Source of the DNA: Bordetella genomosp. 7
Lineage (GTDB): Bacteria; Pseudomonadota; Gammaproteobacteria; Burkholderiales; Burkholderiaceae_B
Assembly (NCBI RefSeq): GCF_002261265.1
Contig: NZ_NEVK01000008.1
Location: 558,001 to 622,000 of the forward strand
Direction of reading: 5' to 3'
DNA length: 64,000 bases
Shown here: piece by piece, positions 23,469 through 33,280 of the stretch
How positions within the stretch are numbered: the first letter of the stretch is position 1
Layout of the letters: every line of letters starts with the position of its first letter
Made by a program: the position numbers and the translations under genes
The notes under the pieces: generated by a model
Told to the model about the DNA's origin: nothing
Database searches by the model: none
The model's input: only the letters and a program-made list of their open reading frames with translations

Positions 23469-24470
23469 ATGAAAACGCAAGCCAAGGCGTTTGTGCTATG
23501 CGCCGCCACCCTGATGGTGTCTTGCCTGCCGGCCATTGCTGCGCCGCAGGCCGACTGGAAGTTCTTCACCTACTTTGCCGCCAACGATAAGCCTACGCTG
23601 TTGCACAAAGCGTTCGCCGAGGACGTGACGAAGGCCAGCCAGGGCCGCTTGAACATCCAGGTATATGCGTCCGGTGAATTGCCTTACAAGGCGTCAGACG
23701 TATTGCGCGCGGTGGCGCGCAACCAAGTGCAAATCGGAGACGTTGCGTTCGGCTTCGTGGCAGGCGATGTGCCGCAGCTCAATGCCTTGTCTATGCCATT
23801 CTCGTGCACATCGATAGACAAGTTCTACGACAAGGCTGCGCCAGCCATGGAGAAGGACATCAACGACGTGCTGGGCGGGAAGTTCAAGACGCAATCCATT
23901 ATGCAATGGGTGATGCCGCCGCAACAATTATGGCTGGTCAAGCCTATTGATGACATCGAAGGGCTCAAGGGCCTGAAGGTGCGCGCCTGGAACCGCGAGC
24001 AGGTCGACATGATGGCGGCGCTGGGGGGCGCCGGTGTGACGGTGACGCCCGCCGAAGTGATCCCTTCTTTGCAACGCAAGGTGGTCGATGGCGCCTTCAC
24101 GGCGGCCGTGCCGGCGTTGGACTGGAAGTTCAACGAAGTGACGAAAATGGGCTATATGCTCAACCTGACGCTCGCTCACCAGGCCATGGTGGTGAACCAG
24201 AAGGCGTTGCAGGGCTTGCCCGATGACCTGCAGAAACTGCTGGCCGACAAGGCCGTGGAGTGGGCGCCGAAGTACCGTGCCGCCATGATAGAAGCAGATC
24301 GCGATGCGCGTCGCCAGCTGCAGGAAAAGGGCATGACGCTGCAGGATGTCAGCTCGGCCGATATGGAAAAGCTGCGGGCTGCCACGCGCCCGATCGGCGA
24401 AGCGTGGGCGGCCAAGAACGGCGATCTGGCCGCCAAGATGCTGGCCGGCGCCATCGATGCCTGCCGCTGA
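23469..24470 (+). CDS. dctP: TRAP transporter solute-binding protein (DctP family)
   Basis: 333 residues with a signal peptide (MKTQAKAFVLCAATLMVSCLPAIAA, cleavage about residue 25). The mature protein begins DWKFFTYFAANDKPTLLHKAFAEDV and has the DctP core, including LKGLKVRAWNREQVDMMAALGG, whose Arg lies where family members bind the ligand carboxylate, and VVDGAF. AAGGAG is seven bases before the ATG. It binds a carboxylate-type ligand in the periplasm for the DctQM membrane proteins that follow. The ligand is unknown; the nearby lactonase and DeoR regulator suggest a sugar acid. Confidence 0.9.
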   Translation: MKTQAKAFVLCAATLMVSCLPAIAAPQADWKFFTYFAANDKPTLLHKAFAEDVTKASQGRLNIQVYASGELPYKASDVLRAVARNQVQIGDVAFGFVAGDVPQLNALSMPFSCTSIDKFYDKAAPAMEKDINDVLGGKFKTQSIMQWVMPPQQLWLVKPIDDIEGLKGLKVRAWNREQVDMMAALGGAGVTVTPAEVIPSLQRKVVDGAFTAAVPALDWKFNEVTKMGYMLNLTLAHQAMVVNQKALQGLPDDLQKLLADKAVEWAPKYRAAMIEADRDARRQLQEKGMTLQDVSSADMEKLRAATRPIGEAWAAKNGDLAAKMLAGAIDACR

Positions 24471-24483
24471 TCCACGCGCCCCA

Positions 24484-25050
24484 ATGAAGGCCGTTGCGCC
24501 GCCCGACAGGCTCGGCCGTGCGCTGGACCGCCTGGGGTCGGGCGCGCTGACCGCATCGGCCTGCATGCTGCTCTTGATGATGGTCCTGATGTGTGTGGAG
24601 ATCGCCGCGCGCCTGTTCTTCAAGACATCGATACAGATATCGGAAGAGTACAGCGGCTATCTGTTCACCTGGGCCACGATGGGCGGCTTTCTGTATGCCC
24701 AACGGTCGGACCGATTCCTGCGCGTGGATGCGCTGCGCAACGCGCTTCCCGTGCGAGTGCGCGCCGCTGTCGATGGGCTGGCTGCGTTGGCCGGCGCAGT
24801 GCTTTCACTGATTCTGCTGGAGGCGACGTGGGACACCTTTTACAGTAGCGTCCTGTTTGAAACCACGTCCATGCAGTATTCCGAAACGCCGCTGTATCTG
24901 CCCCAGGTGATCATGCCCGTGGGGTTCGGGTTGCTGGCCCTGGCGTTCCTGCACACCGCGTTTGCGCAGTGGCGCGCCGCGTGCGGACTCGGGCCCGTGC
25001 CCCAGCCGATGGTGATTGCCGCCGATCCGCCAAAGGCGGTGCACGAATGA
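24484..25050 (+). CDS. dctQ: TRAP transporter small permease (DctQ family)
   Basis: 188 residues with four hydrophobic helices, the DctQ layout. ISEEYSGYLFTWATMGGFLYAQRSDRFLRVD is the conserved segment after the second helix, including the EE pair typical of DctQ. Start ATG 24484 follows the dctP stop by 13 bases; no strong Shine-Dalgarno is seen, so coupling to dctP is likely. The stop overlaps dctM as ATGA. Confidence 0.88.
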   Translation: MKAVAPPDRLGRALDRLGSGALTASACMLLLMMVLMCVEIAARLFFKTSIQISEEYSGYLFTWATMGGFLYAQRSDRFLRVDALRNALPVRVRAAVDGLAALAGAVLSLILLEATWDTFYSSVLFETTSMQYSETPLYLPQVIMPVGFGLLALAFLHTAFAQWRAACGLGPVPQPMVIAADPPKAVHE

Positions 25051-26354
25051 GCTGGCAAGCGACGCTGGGCATCTATGGCGTGATGTTGCTGGCCACCCTG
25101 GTTGGGGGCGTAGGCATAGGCATCAGTATCGGGCTGGTGGGCATCGTCGGCATCACCTTGGTGGCCGGCACTGACCTCTGGTTGTCGCTCGGCGACATCG
25201 TTTGGAACACCACCAATAACTTCACGCTGGTCTCGATACCGCTGTTCGTGTTGATGGGCGAAGTCATCCTGCGCAGCGGCATCGCCGGACGTTTTTATTC
25301 CGGCGTGGCGGTGCTGCTGCGCTGGCTGCCCGGTGGCCTGGCCCAGACCAACATTATCGGTTGCGCGATCTTCTCGGCCATCGCGGGTTCTTCCGTGGCT
25401 ACTGCCATGACCGTGGGCTCGGTGGCTATTCCAGAAATGCGCAAGCGGGGCTATGCGGACAGCCTGACGCTGGGCACGCTAACGGGCGGCGGCTGCCTGG
25501 GCATACTGATTCCACCGTCGATTCCAATGATTGTCTATGCGTCCATGACGCAGGTATCACTGCTGGACCTGTTCATGGCGGGTGTGATTCCGGGTTTGCT
25601 GATGGCGGCCATCTTCATGGCGTACGTGGCCTTGCGCGTTGCCCTGGACCCGGCACTGGCGCCTCGCGATGTCGAGCGCCCCACTTCCCAACAGGTGGCG
25701 CAGGCGGCGCGGGATGTCTTGCCGGTGGTAGGCTTGATTGCCGCTGTGATCGGCAGCATGTATTTCGGAGTCGTGACGCCGACAGAAGCCGCAGCGTTGG
25801 GATGTCTGTTTGCCCTGGTCCTGGCGGCGGCCTACCGGGTGCTGACGCGCGCCCGCCTGATGCACGCACTGGTCAATGCGGCGATCACCAGCGGCGTGGT
25901 GATGTTCATCACCATCAACGCGCAGATTCTCAATTTCGCCATCGTGACCTCGGGCGTCGGCCAGGGGCTTGCCAACGGCATGGTCGACCTGGGGCTGACG
26001 CCATTTGCGTTCTTCCTGGTGTTGCTGGTGGTGTATCTGGTGGTGGGCATGTTCATCGACGGGTTGTCGATCATGCTGCTGACAGTACCCATTCTGTATT
26101 CGTCGTTCATGGCCATGGGTTTTGACGGCGTCTGGACAGGCATCATCATTGTCGTGTTCATCGAACTGGGCGCGCTGACGCCGCCCATGGGCCTGAACCT
26201 GTTTGCGGTGCAATCAATCGCCAGTGATACTCGACTGGGTGCCGTGGCACGCGCCTCCATGCCATTTGCGCTGATCATTGTGGCGTTCGCCTTCTTGCTG
26301 TATGCCTTCCCCGGCGTCGCCCTGTGGCTGCCGTCGATGATGAAAGGAGCGTAA
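25047..26354 (+). CDS. dctM: TRAP transporter large permease (DctM family)
   Basis: 435 residues, about 12 predicted membrane segments. Motifs include SIPLFVLMGEVILRSGIAGRFYSG, AIAGSSVATAMTVGSVAIPEM, the family hallmark GGGCLGILIPPSIPMIVYA, and ELGALTPPMGLNLFAV near the end. DctM forms the sodium-coupled transport channel. It overlaps dctQ and is followed after two bases by the lactonase gene, all in one operon. Confidence 0.93.
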   Translation: MSWQATLGIYGVMLLATLVGGVGIGISIGLVGIVGITLVAGTDLWLSLGDIVWNTTNNFTLVSIPLFVLMGEVILRSGIAGRFYSGVAVLLRWLPGGLAQTNIIGCAIFSAIAGSSVATAMTVGSVAIPEMRKRGYADSLTLGTLTGGGCLGILIPPSIPMIVYASMTQVSLLDLFMAGVIPGLLMAAIFMAYVALRVALDPALAPRDVERPTSQQVAQAARDVLPVVGLIAAVIGSMYFGVVTPTEAAALGCLFALVLAAAYRVLTRARLMHALVNAAITSGVVMFITINAQILNFAIVTSGVGQGLANGMVDLGLTPFAFFLVLLVVYLVVGMFIDGLSIMLLTVPILYSSFMAMGFDGVWTGIIIVVFIELGALTPPMGLNLFAVQSIASDTRLGAVARASMPFALIIVAFAFLLYAFPGVALWLPSMMKGA

Positions 26355-26356
26355 GC

Positions 26357-27274
26357 GTGTTGTTCGATGCACCGCCGGTTATTCCCACCCGCGTATTCGC
26401 GCGCCTGCCCGATACCTTGCGCAAGCGGGGCAAGGATACTGAATGGCACTGTGGCCAGCCGGGCAATCTGCCCGAGCATTCATTGTTGGAAGGCCCGGCC
26501 TTCGACCGCGACGGCACGCTGTGGTGCGTAGATATTCCGTACGGACGCATATTCAAGGTGTCGCCCGACGGCGAGTTCTCGCTTGCGCTGGAATATGACG
26601 GCGAGCCCAACGGCGTTGCCATTCATCAGGACGGGCGTCTGTTCATCGCCGACTACGCGCACGGCATCTTGGTGTACGACCCGCGCACGGGTGACATACA
26701 ACCGTTCGTCACGCGGGTACGGCTGGAACGTCTGAAGGCCGTCAACGACCTGGTGTTCGCGCCCAACGGCGACCTGTTCTTTACCGACCAGGGGCTAACG
26801 GGCCTGCATGACCCCACGGGACGAGTGTTTCGTGTACGGGTCGATGGCCGCGTGGACTGCCTGCTGGACAACATTCCCAGCCCGAACGGGATCGCGCTGG
26901 ATCCCAGCGGTACGGTGCTGTATGTGGCGGTGACCCGCGCCAATGCCGTATGGCGCGTGCCGCTGATGCCGGACGGCACGATTGCCAAGGTGGCGAACTA
27001 CATCCAGTTATCGGGCGGCGGTGGGCCCGACGGGTTGGCCGTGGATAGCCAGGGAGGCCTGGCCGTGGCCCATATTGGCCTGGGAGTGGTGTGGCTGTTC
27101 GACCGGCGCGGCGTGCCGGTGGGCAAAGTGCAGTCCGCGGTGGGCGACCACACGACCAACGTCGCATACGGCGGCCCGCACGGAAAGACCCTATACATCA
27201 CAGAGTCCGAAAGCGGCCAGATCCTGCAGGCGGACGTGGCCGTGGCGGGCCTGGGGTTGTATTCGGGGGTGTAG
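26357..27274 (+). CDS. SMP-30/gluconolactonase-like beta-propeller protein
   Basis: 305 residues from GTG 26357, which has AAAGGAG seven bases upstream and lies two bases after the dctM stop. It has a six-bladed propeller signature: LEGPAFDRDGTLWCVDIPYG, GEPNGVAIHQDGRLFIADY, VNDLVFAPNGDLFFTDQG and SPNGIALDPSGTVLYVAVT. The Glu of LEGPAF, and the Asn of VNDL and SPNG, are the places where SMP-30 lactonases bind the metal. No signal peptide is seen, so it is cytoplasmic. It likely opens the lactone form of the imported sugar or a related compound; strictosidine synthase-like activity is another family option. Confidence 0.82.
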   Translation: MLFDAPPVIPTRVFARLPDTLRKRGKDTEWHCGQPGNLPEHSLLEGPAFDRDGTLWCVDIPYGRIFKVSPDGEFSLALEYDGEPNGVAIHQDGRLFIADYAHGILVYDPRTGDIQPFVTRVRLERLKAVNDLVFAPNGDLFFTDQGLTGLHDPTGRVFRVRVDGRVDCLLDNIPSPNGIALDPSGTVLYVAVTRANAVWRVPLMPDGTIAKVANYIQLSGGGGPDGLAVDSQGGLAVAHIGLGVVWLFDRRGVPVGKVQSAVGDHTTNVAYGGPHGKTLYITESESGQILQADVAVAGLGLYSGV

Positions 27275-27300
27275 CGTGGTGGGTAAGGCGGCCTCGGGCA

Positions 27301-28659
27301 TTACTTGCCGATGCAAAAACTCGAGAAGATCTCTCCCAGCAAGTCGTCGCTGGTGAACTTGCCCGTGATGCTGGTCAGGCTTTCGTGCGCCAGCCGCAGT
27401 TCTTCGGCAAACAGATCCAGCACGCGGTCGTCCTGCGCGGCGTGTTCGCACGCCAGGGCCAGGTGTTCGGCCGCCATCTGCAGGGCCCGCACATGCCGTT
27501 CGCGCGCAAGCCAGGGCGATTCGGCGCCGGGGTTCCAGCCGGCCAGGGCCAGCAGGCGCGCGCGCAGATCGTCCAGCCCTGTGCCCTGGCGCGCCGAGAT
27601 GCCCAGCTGTTTGTCGGACGGTTGAAACGGCGCATCCAGCAGGTCCACCTTGTTGAACACCGTCAGCACCGGGGTGCGGGCGGGCAGGCGCGCCACGATC
27701 TGCGCGTCGATCTCGTCGCCGGGCTGCGTGGCGTCCTGCAGGTGCAGGATGACGTCGGCCCGTTCGATTTCCTGCCAGGTGCGGGCGATGCCTATGCTTT
27801 CGACCGTATCGTCGGTATCGCGCAGTCCGGCGGTGTCGACCACGTGCAGCGGCACGCCGTCGATGTGGATTTCCTGCACCACTTTGTCGCGCGTGGTACC
27901 GGCAATGGGTGTGACGATGGCGATGTCGTCGCCTGCCAGCGCATTCAGCAGGCTGGATTTGCCGACGTTGGGCTTGCCCGCCAGCACGACGTGCAGGCCC
28001 TCGCGCAGGATGACGCCCTGACGCGCCTGCGCGATAAGCGCGTCCAGATCGGCGGCCAGTGTTTCGAGCGTGGGCCGCGCCTGGTACTTTTCAAGAAAGT
28101 CGATTTCTTCTTCGGGAAAGTCCAGCGTGGCTTCGACCAGCATGCGCAGGTGCACGATGCGGTCGGACAGGGCGTTGACGCGCGCCGAGAATTCGCCCGA
28201 CAGGGACGCCATGGCGCCGCGCGCGGCGGCAATCGATGATGCATCAATCAGATCGGCCACCGCTTCGGCCTGGGCCAGGTCCATGCGGTCGTTCAGAAAG
28301 GCTCGTCGCGTGAATTCGCCCGGCTCGGCCAGGCGCAGGCCCAGGTCGGCGCCGGCCTGCAGGCAGCGGTCCAGGATGCGCCGCAGCACGGCGGGCCCGC
28401 CGTGCCCCTGCAGTTCCAGCACGTCTTCGCCGGTATACGAGTGCGGCGCGCGGAAGTACAGCGCGATGCCTTCGTCCAGGTGTTCGCCGGTATCGGCCGT
28501 AAAGGGCAGATAGTGCGCGTGGCGCGGTGTAAGGGCGCGGCCGAACAGGCGCCGCACAAGGCCGGACAGATCGGGGCCGGACACCCGGACAACGCCTATG
28601 CCGCCACGGCCGGGCGCGGTGGCAATCGCAGCGATGGGGGCGTGTGTGGGCAGGGCCAT
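27301..28659 (-). CDS. mnmE: tRNA modification GTPase MnmE
   Basis: 452 residues: N-terminal folate-binding domain (1-118), helical domain with inserted G domain carrying G1 GKPNVGKSS (228-236), G2/G3 TTRD and DTAGLRD, and the C-terminal FCIGK motif, whose Cys is essential. With MnmG it makes the cmnm5 modification at wobble uridine. Start: [20 protein letters not shown] at 28659 fits the family; the longer frame to 28764 does not. It converges on the lactonase gene with 26 bases between stops. It is about 17 kb away from yidC, which commonly precedes it. Confidence 0.97.
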   Translation of the reverse strand: MALPTHAPIAAIATAPGRGGIGVVRVSGPDLSGLVRRLFGRALTPRHAHYLPFTADTGEHLDEGIALYFRAPHSYTGEDVLELQGHGGPAVLRRILDRCLQAGADLGLRLAEPGEFTRRAFLNDRMDLAQAEAVADLIDASSIAAARGAMASLSGEFSARVNALSDRIVHLRMLVEATLDFPEEEIDFLEKYQARPTLETLAADLDALIAQARQGVILREGLHVVLAGKPNVGKSSLLNALAGDDIAIVTPIAGTTRDKVVQEIHIDGVPLHVVDTAGLRDTDDTVESIGIARTWQEIERADVILHLQDATQPGDEIDAQIVARLPARTPVLTVFNKVDLLDAPFQPSDKQLGISARQGTGLDDLRARLLALAGWNPGAESPWLARERHVRALQMAAEHLALACEHAAQDDRVLDLFAEELRLAHESLTSITGKFTSDDLLGEIFSSFCIGK

Positions 28660-28779
28660 AGAAAGCAGAATCCAGACAGAGCCAGAAGGGCAATAAGGGA
28701 ATATAACTGTTGCGTGGGCCGAGGTTTGCTGGTTATGTTCTTCGGCAGTCCAACCGCGGAACAAACTGGGAGAAGCAAG

Positions 28780-30363
28780 ATGGCGTCTCGATGGTTACGT
28801 TTATTGGCAGGTGGTGTGGTGACCCTGGCGATGGCGCTGGGCGCCACGGGGCCGGCGGCGGCCCGCGACCTGGTGGTGGCCTTGAAAACCGAACCCAGTT
28901 CGCTGGATCCGCAATATCACGCGCTGACGCCGAATACGCAGATATCCCAGACGCTGTTCGATCCGCTGGTGCGCGCCGATTCGAAGCTGCAGCCGCAGCC
29001 CGCGCTGGCGGAGTCCTGGACGGTGGACGGCAATGTCTGGACGTTCAAGCTGCGGCCTGACGTGAAGTTCTCGGACGGCACGCCGTTCACGTCGGAAGAT
29101 GTGGTGTTCACGTACGACCGCATTCCCAAGGTGCCCAATAGCCCGTCGCCCTTTACCCTGTACCTGGGGTCGGTGGCCAAGACCGAGGCCGTGGACCCCC
29201 TGACCGTGCGCATCACCACCAAGGCTCCGGCGCCGCTGTTGCTGATCAATCTGGCGCAGTTGCCGATTTTGTCGAAGCAGGCGGCTTCGGGCCCCGCGCC
29301 CGAGGGCAAGACCACCACGCAGCTCAATAGCGGCGACGGGCTGGTGGGTACGGGGCCATATAAGTTCGTGTCCTGGAAGCGCGGGGCCGAGCTGGTGTTC
29401 GAACGCAATGAACACTATTGGGGCGACAAGCCCGACTGGGACCGCGTGATCTACCGCCCCATGTCGAACGCCGCGGGCCGTGTGGCCGCGCTGCTGGCGG
29501 GCGATGTGGACTTGATCGAGGATCCGCCCACCGACGACCTGCCCAACCTGAAGAAGAACGAAGACCTGTACGTGGAAGAAACGCCGTCGGTACGGGTGAT
29601 GTACGTGGCGATGGACCAGCATGCCGAGCCGACGCCGGGCATCCCGCTCGACAAGAACCCGCTGAAAGACAAGCGCGTGCGCGAAGCGCTGTCGCTGGCG
29701 ATCAACCGCGATGCCATCGTCGACCGCGTCATGGGCGGGGTGGCCAAGGCCGCGGGCAACGTGCTGCCGTATCCTATGTTCGGCTCGTCGAAGGAACATG
29801 CCGAAGCGCCCAAGGCCGACACGGATAAGGCCAAGGCCTTGCTGAAGGAAGCGGGCTATCCGGATGGGTTCACGATTACGCTGGGCTCGCCGTCGGGCCG
29901 GTATGTCAACGACTCGAAGATCGCCCAGGCGCTGGCGTCGATGTGGTCGCGCATAGGCGTGAAGACCAGCGTCGAAGCGCTGGCGCCGTCGGTGTTCTTC
30001 AAGAAGCGCGACAGCTATGAGTTCAGCGCCTATATGGCGGGCTGGTCGGTAACCAGTGGCGAAATGTCCAATCCGCTGACCTCGCTGCTGATGACCCGCA
30101 ATCCGGATGCGGGCGAAGGCACCACCAACCGCGGCCGCTATTCCAACCCTGAAATGGACAAGCTGGTGCGAGAGGCGGCATCCACCATGGACGACGACAA
30201 GCGCGCCAAGCTGCTGCAGCAGGCCAGCAATATCGCCATGGACGACTTCGCGTTGCTGCCGCTGCATTTCGAGTTGTCTGTGTGGGCCATGAAGAACGAC
30301 ATCCGCTACCAGGGGCGGCCCGACCAGACCACGCTGGTGCAGTATGCGACCCTGAAGAAGTAA
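28780..30363 (+). CDS. ABC transporter dipeptide/oligopeptide-type solute-binding protein (SBP_bac_5)
   Basis: 527 residues with a signal peptide ([20 protein letters not shown], cleavage after PAAA). The mature start [44 protein letters not shown] and [13 protein letters not shown] are standard for family 5 binding proteins (DppA/OppA/GsiB). Start ATG 28780 has GGGAGAAG just upstream. It heads a five-gene importer operon whose last four genes overlap tightly, and is divergent from mnmE (120 bases). Peptides, opines or glutathione are possible ligands; the M20 amidohydrolase downstream suggests a peptide or N-acyl amino acid. Confidence 0.9.
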   Translation: MASRWLRLLAGGVVTLAMALGATGPAAARDLVVALKTEPSSLDPQYHALTPNTQISQTLFDPLVRADSKLQPQPALAESWTVDGNVWTFKLRPDVKFSDGTPFTSEDVVFTYDRIPKVPNSPSPFTLYLGSVAKTEAVDPLTVRITTKAPAPLLLINLAQLPILSKQAASGPAPEGKTTTQLNSGDGLVGTGPYKFVSWKRGAELVFERNEHYWGDKPDWDRVIYRPMSNAAGRVAALLAGDVDLIEDPPTDDLPNLKKNEDLYVEETPSVRVMYVAMDQHAEPTPGIPLDKNPLKDKRVREALSLAINRDAIVDRVMGGVAKAAGNVLPYPMFGSSKEHAEAPKADTDKAKALLKEAGYPDGFTITLGSPSGRYVNDSKIAQALASMWSRIGVKTSVEALAPSVFFKKRDSYEFSAYMAGWSVTSGEMSNPLTSLLMTRNPDAGEGTTNRGRYSNPEMDKLVREAASTMDDDKRAKLLQQASNIAMDDFALLPLHFELSVWAMKNDIRYQGRPDQTTLVQYATLKK

Positions 30364-30381
30364 CGCTGGAGCCGCGCCAAC

Positions 30382-31356
30382 GTGCTGGCCACCATTATTC
30401 GCAGGCTGCTGCAGACGCTGGTTGTATTGCTGGTGATGTCCGCGCTGGTGTTCGTGGGCATCTACCTGGTAGGCGACCCGGTGTCGATGATGGCCAGCCC
30501 CGAGGCCACGGATGCGCAGCGGGAGGAAATACGCGCATCGCTGGGGCTGGACCGGCCCCTGTTGATGCAGTACCTGACCTTCCTGGGCCAGGCGGTGCAA
30601 GGCGACTTCGGCAACAGCTTCCTGACCGGCGAGCCGGCCATGCGCCTGATACTCGAGCGCATGCCGGCCACCGTTGAACTGGCCACCGTGGCCATGCTGA
30701 TGTCGGTGCTGATCGGCGTGCCGCTGGGCATCATCGCGGGCCTGCGTCCCAAGGCGGTTGGATCGCGGGCCATCATGACAGGATCGGTGTTGGGCTTTTC
30801 GCTGCCGAACTTCTGGGTCGGCCTGATGCTGATCATGCTGTTTGCCGTGACGCTGGGCTGGCTGCCGGCCAGCGGCCGCGGCGCGACGGTTACGGTGCTG
30901 GGCGTGCCGCTCAGCGTGCTGACCCTGAGCGGCTGGGCGAGCCTGATCCTGCCGGCCAGCACGATTGCGCTGGCCAAGTGCGCCATGATCGTGCGGGTGA
31001 CCCGCGCGGCCACGCGCGAGTCCCTGCCTATGGATTACATCAAGTTCGCCCGGGCGAAGGGCCTGTCCGAAAAGCGCGTGCTGGGCGTGCACCTGCTCAA
31101 GAACATCCTGATTCCCATCGTGACGGTGGCCGGGCTGGAATTCGGGCAGGTCATGGCCTTTGCCGTGGTGACCGAAACCGTGTTTTCCTGGCCGGGCATG
31201 GGCAAGCTGCTGATCGACTCCATCATCAACCTGGATCGCCCGGTGGTGGTGGCCTACCTGATGTTGATCGTTTTCTTCCTGGTGATGCTGAATCTGATCG
31301 TGGACATCGTCTATACCGTGCTCGACCCGCGGGTGCGTCTGGAGCGCCGCGCATGA
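30382..31356 (+). CDS. ABC transporter permease, DppB type
   Basis: 324 residues from GTG 30382, GGAG ten bases upstream. It shows the DppB pattern: one N-terminal membrane helix, a periplasmic loop with LGLDRPLLMQYLTFLGQAVQGDFGNSF, then five helices. The EAA loop for ATPase contact is RESLPMDYIKFARAKGLSEKRVLGVHLLKN. It follows the binding-protein gene by 18 bases and overlaps the next permease by four (ATGA). Confidence 0.92.
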   Translation: MLATIIRRLLQTLVVLLVMSALVFVGIYLVGDPVSMMASPEATDAQREEIRASLGLDRPLLMQYLTFLGQAVQGDFGNSFLTGEPAMRLILERMPATVELATVAMLMSVLIGVPLGIIAGLRPKAVGSRAIMTGSVLGFSLPNFWVGLMLIMLFAVTLGWLPASGRGATVTVLGVPLSVLTLSGWASLILPASTIALAKCAMIVRVTRAATRESLPMDYIKFARAKGLSEKRVLGVHLLKNILIPIVTVAGLEFGQVMAFAVVTETVFSWPGMGKLLIDSIINLDRPVVVAYLMLIVFFLVMLNLIVDIVYTVLDPRVRLERRA

Positions 31357-32282
31357 CCACGCCCGTTAGCCCCGCCAATGTTGCCGAGCCGCCTGTCGCC
31401 GCGCCGGTGGAGACGCCGTTGCGGCGGTTCATGGCGGATTTCTGCGCCAGCAAGCTGGCGTTGCTGGGCTTGGCGCTGTTGCTGCTGACGGTGGGCGCGG
31501 CGCTGTTCGCCCCCTGGATCGCGCCGCAGAACCCGTTCGACATCGGATCGCTGGACATCCTGGATTCAAAGCTGCCGCCAGGCAGCACGAGCAGCGACGG
31601 CAGCATGACGTACTGGCTGGGCACCGACGGCCAGGCGCGCGATGTGTTCTCGGCCATTCTGTATGGCATGCGCACGAGCCTGATGGTGGGCACGATCTCG
31701 GTGCTTGCCGCCTTTATCATCGGCGCCACGGTGGGGCTGATCGCCGCCTATTTCGGGGGGCGCGTCGACGCGTTCCTGATGCGCGCCGTGGATATCCAGT
31801 TGTCGTTCCCGGCCATCCTGGTTGCGTTGATCCTGCTGGCGATCCTGGGCAAGGGCGTGGACAAGGTCATCATCGCGCTGGTGGTGGTGCAATGGGCGTA
31901 CTTTGCGCGCGCCGCCCGCGGGGCTGCGCTGGTTGAGCGCAGCCGCGAGTATGTCGAGGCGGCGCGTTGCATGTCGCTGGGCTGGGGGCGCGTATTGTTT
32001 CGCCACGTGCTGCCCAACTGCATGCCGCCGCTTATCGTCATTGCCACCATAGACCTGGCGCACGCTATTGCACTGGAAGCCACGCTGTCGTTCCTGGGCG
32101 TGGGCGTGCCGGTGACCGAGCCATCGCTCGGCATGCTGATCTCGAATGGCTTCGAGTATCTGTTGTCGGGCCTGTACTGGATTTCGTTCTTTCCGGGCAT
32201 CGCACTGGCGATTGCCATCGTGGGCATCAACCTGGTGGGGGATCACTTGCGCGACGTGCTCAACCCCCGCAATGCGACATGA
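31353..32282 (+). CDS. ABC transporter permease, DppC type
   Basis: 309 residues. N-terminal cytoplasmic tail, then membrane helix (SKLALLGLALLLLTVGAALFAPWIAP), the GTDGQARDVFSAILYGMRTSLMVG motif typical of DppC, and the EAA loop RSREYVEAARCMSLGWGRVLFRHVLPN. It forms the membrane channel with the DppB-type partner. Both ends overlap neighbours by ATGA, giving strict translational coupling. Confidence 0.92.
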   Translation: MTTPVSPANVAEPPVAAPVETPLRRFMADFCASKLALLGLALLLLTVGAALFAPWIAPQNPFDIGSLDILDSKLPPGSTSSDGSMTYWLGTDGQARDVFSAILYGMRTSLMVGTISVLAAFIIGATVGLIAAYFGGRVDAFLMRAVDIQLSFPAILVALILLAILGKGVDKVIIALVVVQWAYFARAARGAALVERSREYVEAARCMSLGWGRVLFRHVLPNCMPPLIVIATIDLAHAIALEATLSFLGVGVPVTEPSLGMLISNGFEYLLSGLYWISFFPGIALAIAIVGINLVGDHLRDVLNPRNAT

Positions 32283-33280
32283 GCAGCATGCCCGACATGA
32301 ACGCGCATCCGTCCGCCGCGCCCATGCTCGAAGTGCGCGGCCTGAAGACGCATTTCTTTACGCGAGCCGGGGTCGTCAAGGCCGTTGACGGGGTAGACCT
32401 GTCGGTAGGCGCGGGCGAGATCCTGGGCCTGGTCGGCGAATCGGGATCGGGCAAGAGCATCACGGGGTTTTCTCTGCTGGGGCTGGTGGATCCGCCAGGC
32501 CGTGTGGTCGATGGCGAGATACGCCTGAACGGTGAAGACCTGCGCCAGGCTTCGCCGCGGCGCTGGCGCGAACTGCGCGGCAGCGACATCGCCATGATCT
32601 TCCAGGACCCCATGATGACGCTGAACCCGGTGCTGCGGGTGGACACCCAGATGGTCGAGACGGTGTTGGCGCACCGTCGGGTCAGCCGGGCCGACGCGCA
32701 CGCGCGCGCACTCGAGGTGTTGACCAAAGTGGGCATTCCGTCGCCCCAGGAGCGCCTGCGCGCCTACCCGCACCAGTTGTCGGGCGGCATGCGGCAGCGC
32801 GTGGCCATTGCGATTGCGCTGCTCAATGCGCCGCGGCTGATCATTGCCGACGAGCCCACCACGGCGCTGGACGTGACCATACAGGGCCAGATTCTTTACG
32901 AGATGCAGAAGCTGTGCCGCGAGACCGGCACGGGGCTGATCTGGATCACCCACGATCTGGCGGTGGTCGCGGGGTTGGCGGACCGCGTGGCGGTGATGTA
33001 TGCCGGCCGCGTGGTGGAAACCGGCACGACGGCCGACGTAATCGGCCAGCCCTTGCACCCCTATACGCGAGGCCTGATCGCGTCGATCCCCACGCCGCAT
33101 ACGCGCGGCGAGCCGCTGGAGCCCATCCCGGGCATGACGCCGTCGCTATTGAACCTGCCGCAGGGCTGTGCGTTTCGCGAACGTTGTGCGCGTGCCACCG
33201 AAGCCTGTCTGCAGGCTCCGCCGGCCGTCGAGCACCGGCCGGGCCACTGGGCGCGCTGCTGGCATGCAGGAGATTCGTAG
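32279..33280 (+). CDS. ABC transporter ATPase, DppD/OppD type
   Basis: 333 residues with Walker A GESGSGKS (about residues 51-58), Q-loop [15 protein letters not shown] signature [15 protein letters not shown], Walker [13 protein letters not shown] and the His switch WITHDLAV. The C-terminal oligopeptide_HPY extension carries FRERCARAT and other cysteines that can bind an Fe-S cluster in this subfamily. It couples with the next ATPase as a heterodimer. Its TAG stop overlaps the following GTG start. Confidence 0.93.
   Translation: MSSMPDMNAHPSAAPMLEVRGLKTHFFTRAGVVKAVDGVDLSVGAGEILGLVGESGSGKSITGFSLLGLVDPPGRVVDGEIRLNGEDLRQASPRRWRELRGSDIAMIFQDPMMTLNPVLRVDTQMVETVLAHRRVSRADAHARALEVLTKVGIPSPQERLRAYPHQLSGGMRQRVAIAIALLNAPRLIIADEPTTALDVTIQGQILYEMQKLCRETGTGLIWITHDLAVVAGLADRVAVMYAGRVVETGTTADVIGQPLHPYTRGLIASIPTPHTRGEPLEPIPGMTPSLLNLPQGCAFRERCARATEACLQAPPAVEHRPGHWARCWHAGDS

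Noticed and set aside
28801-31092. 763-codon open frame opposite the dipeptide-type ABC genes
   Set aside because: It spans two unrelated sense genes, which a real gene would not do, and is low-complexity (Arg, Gln, His rich).
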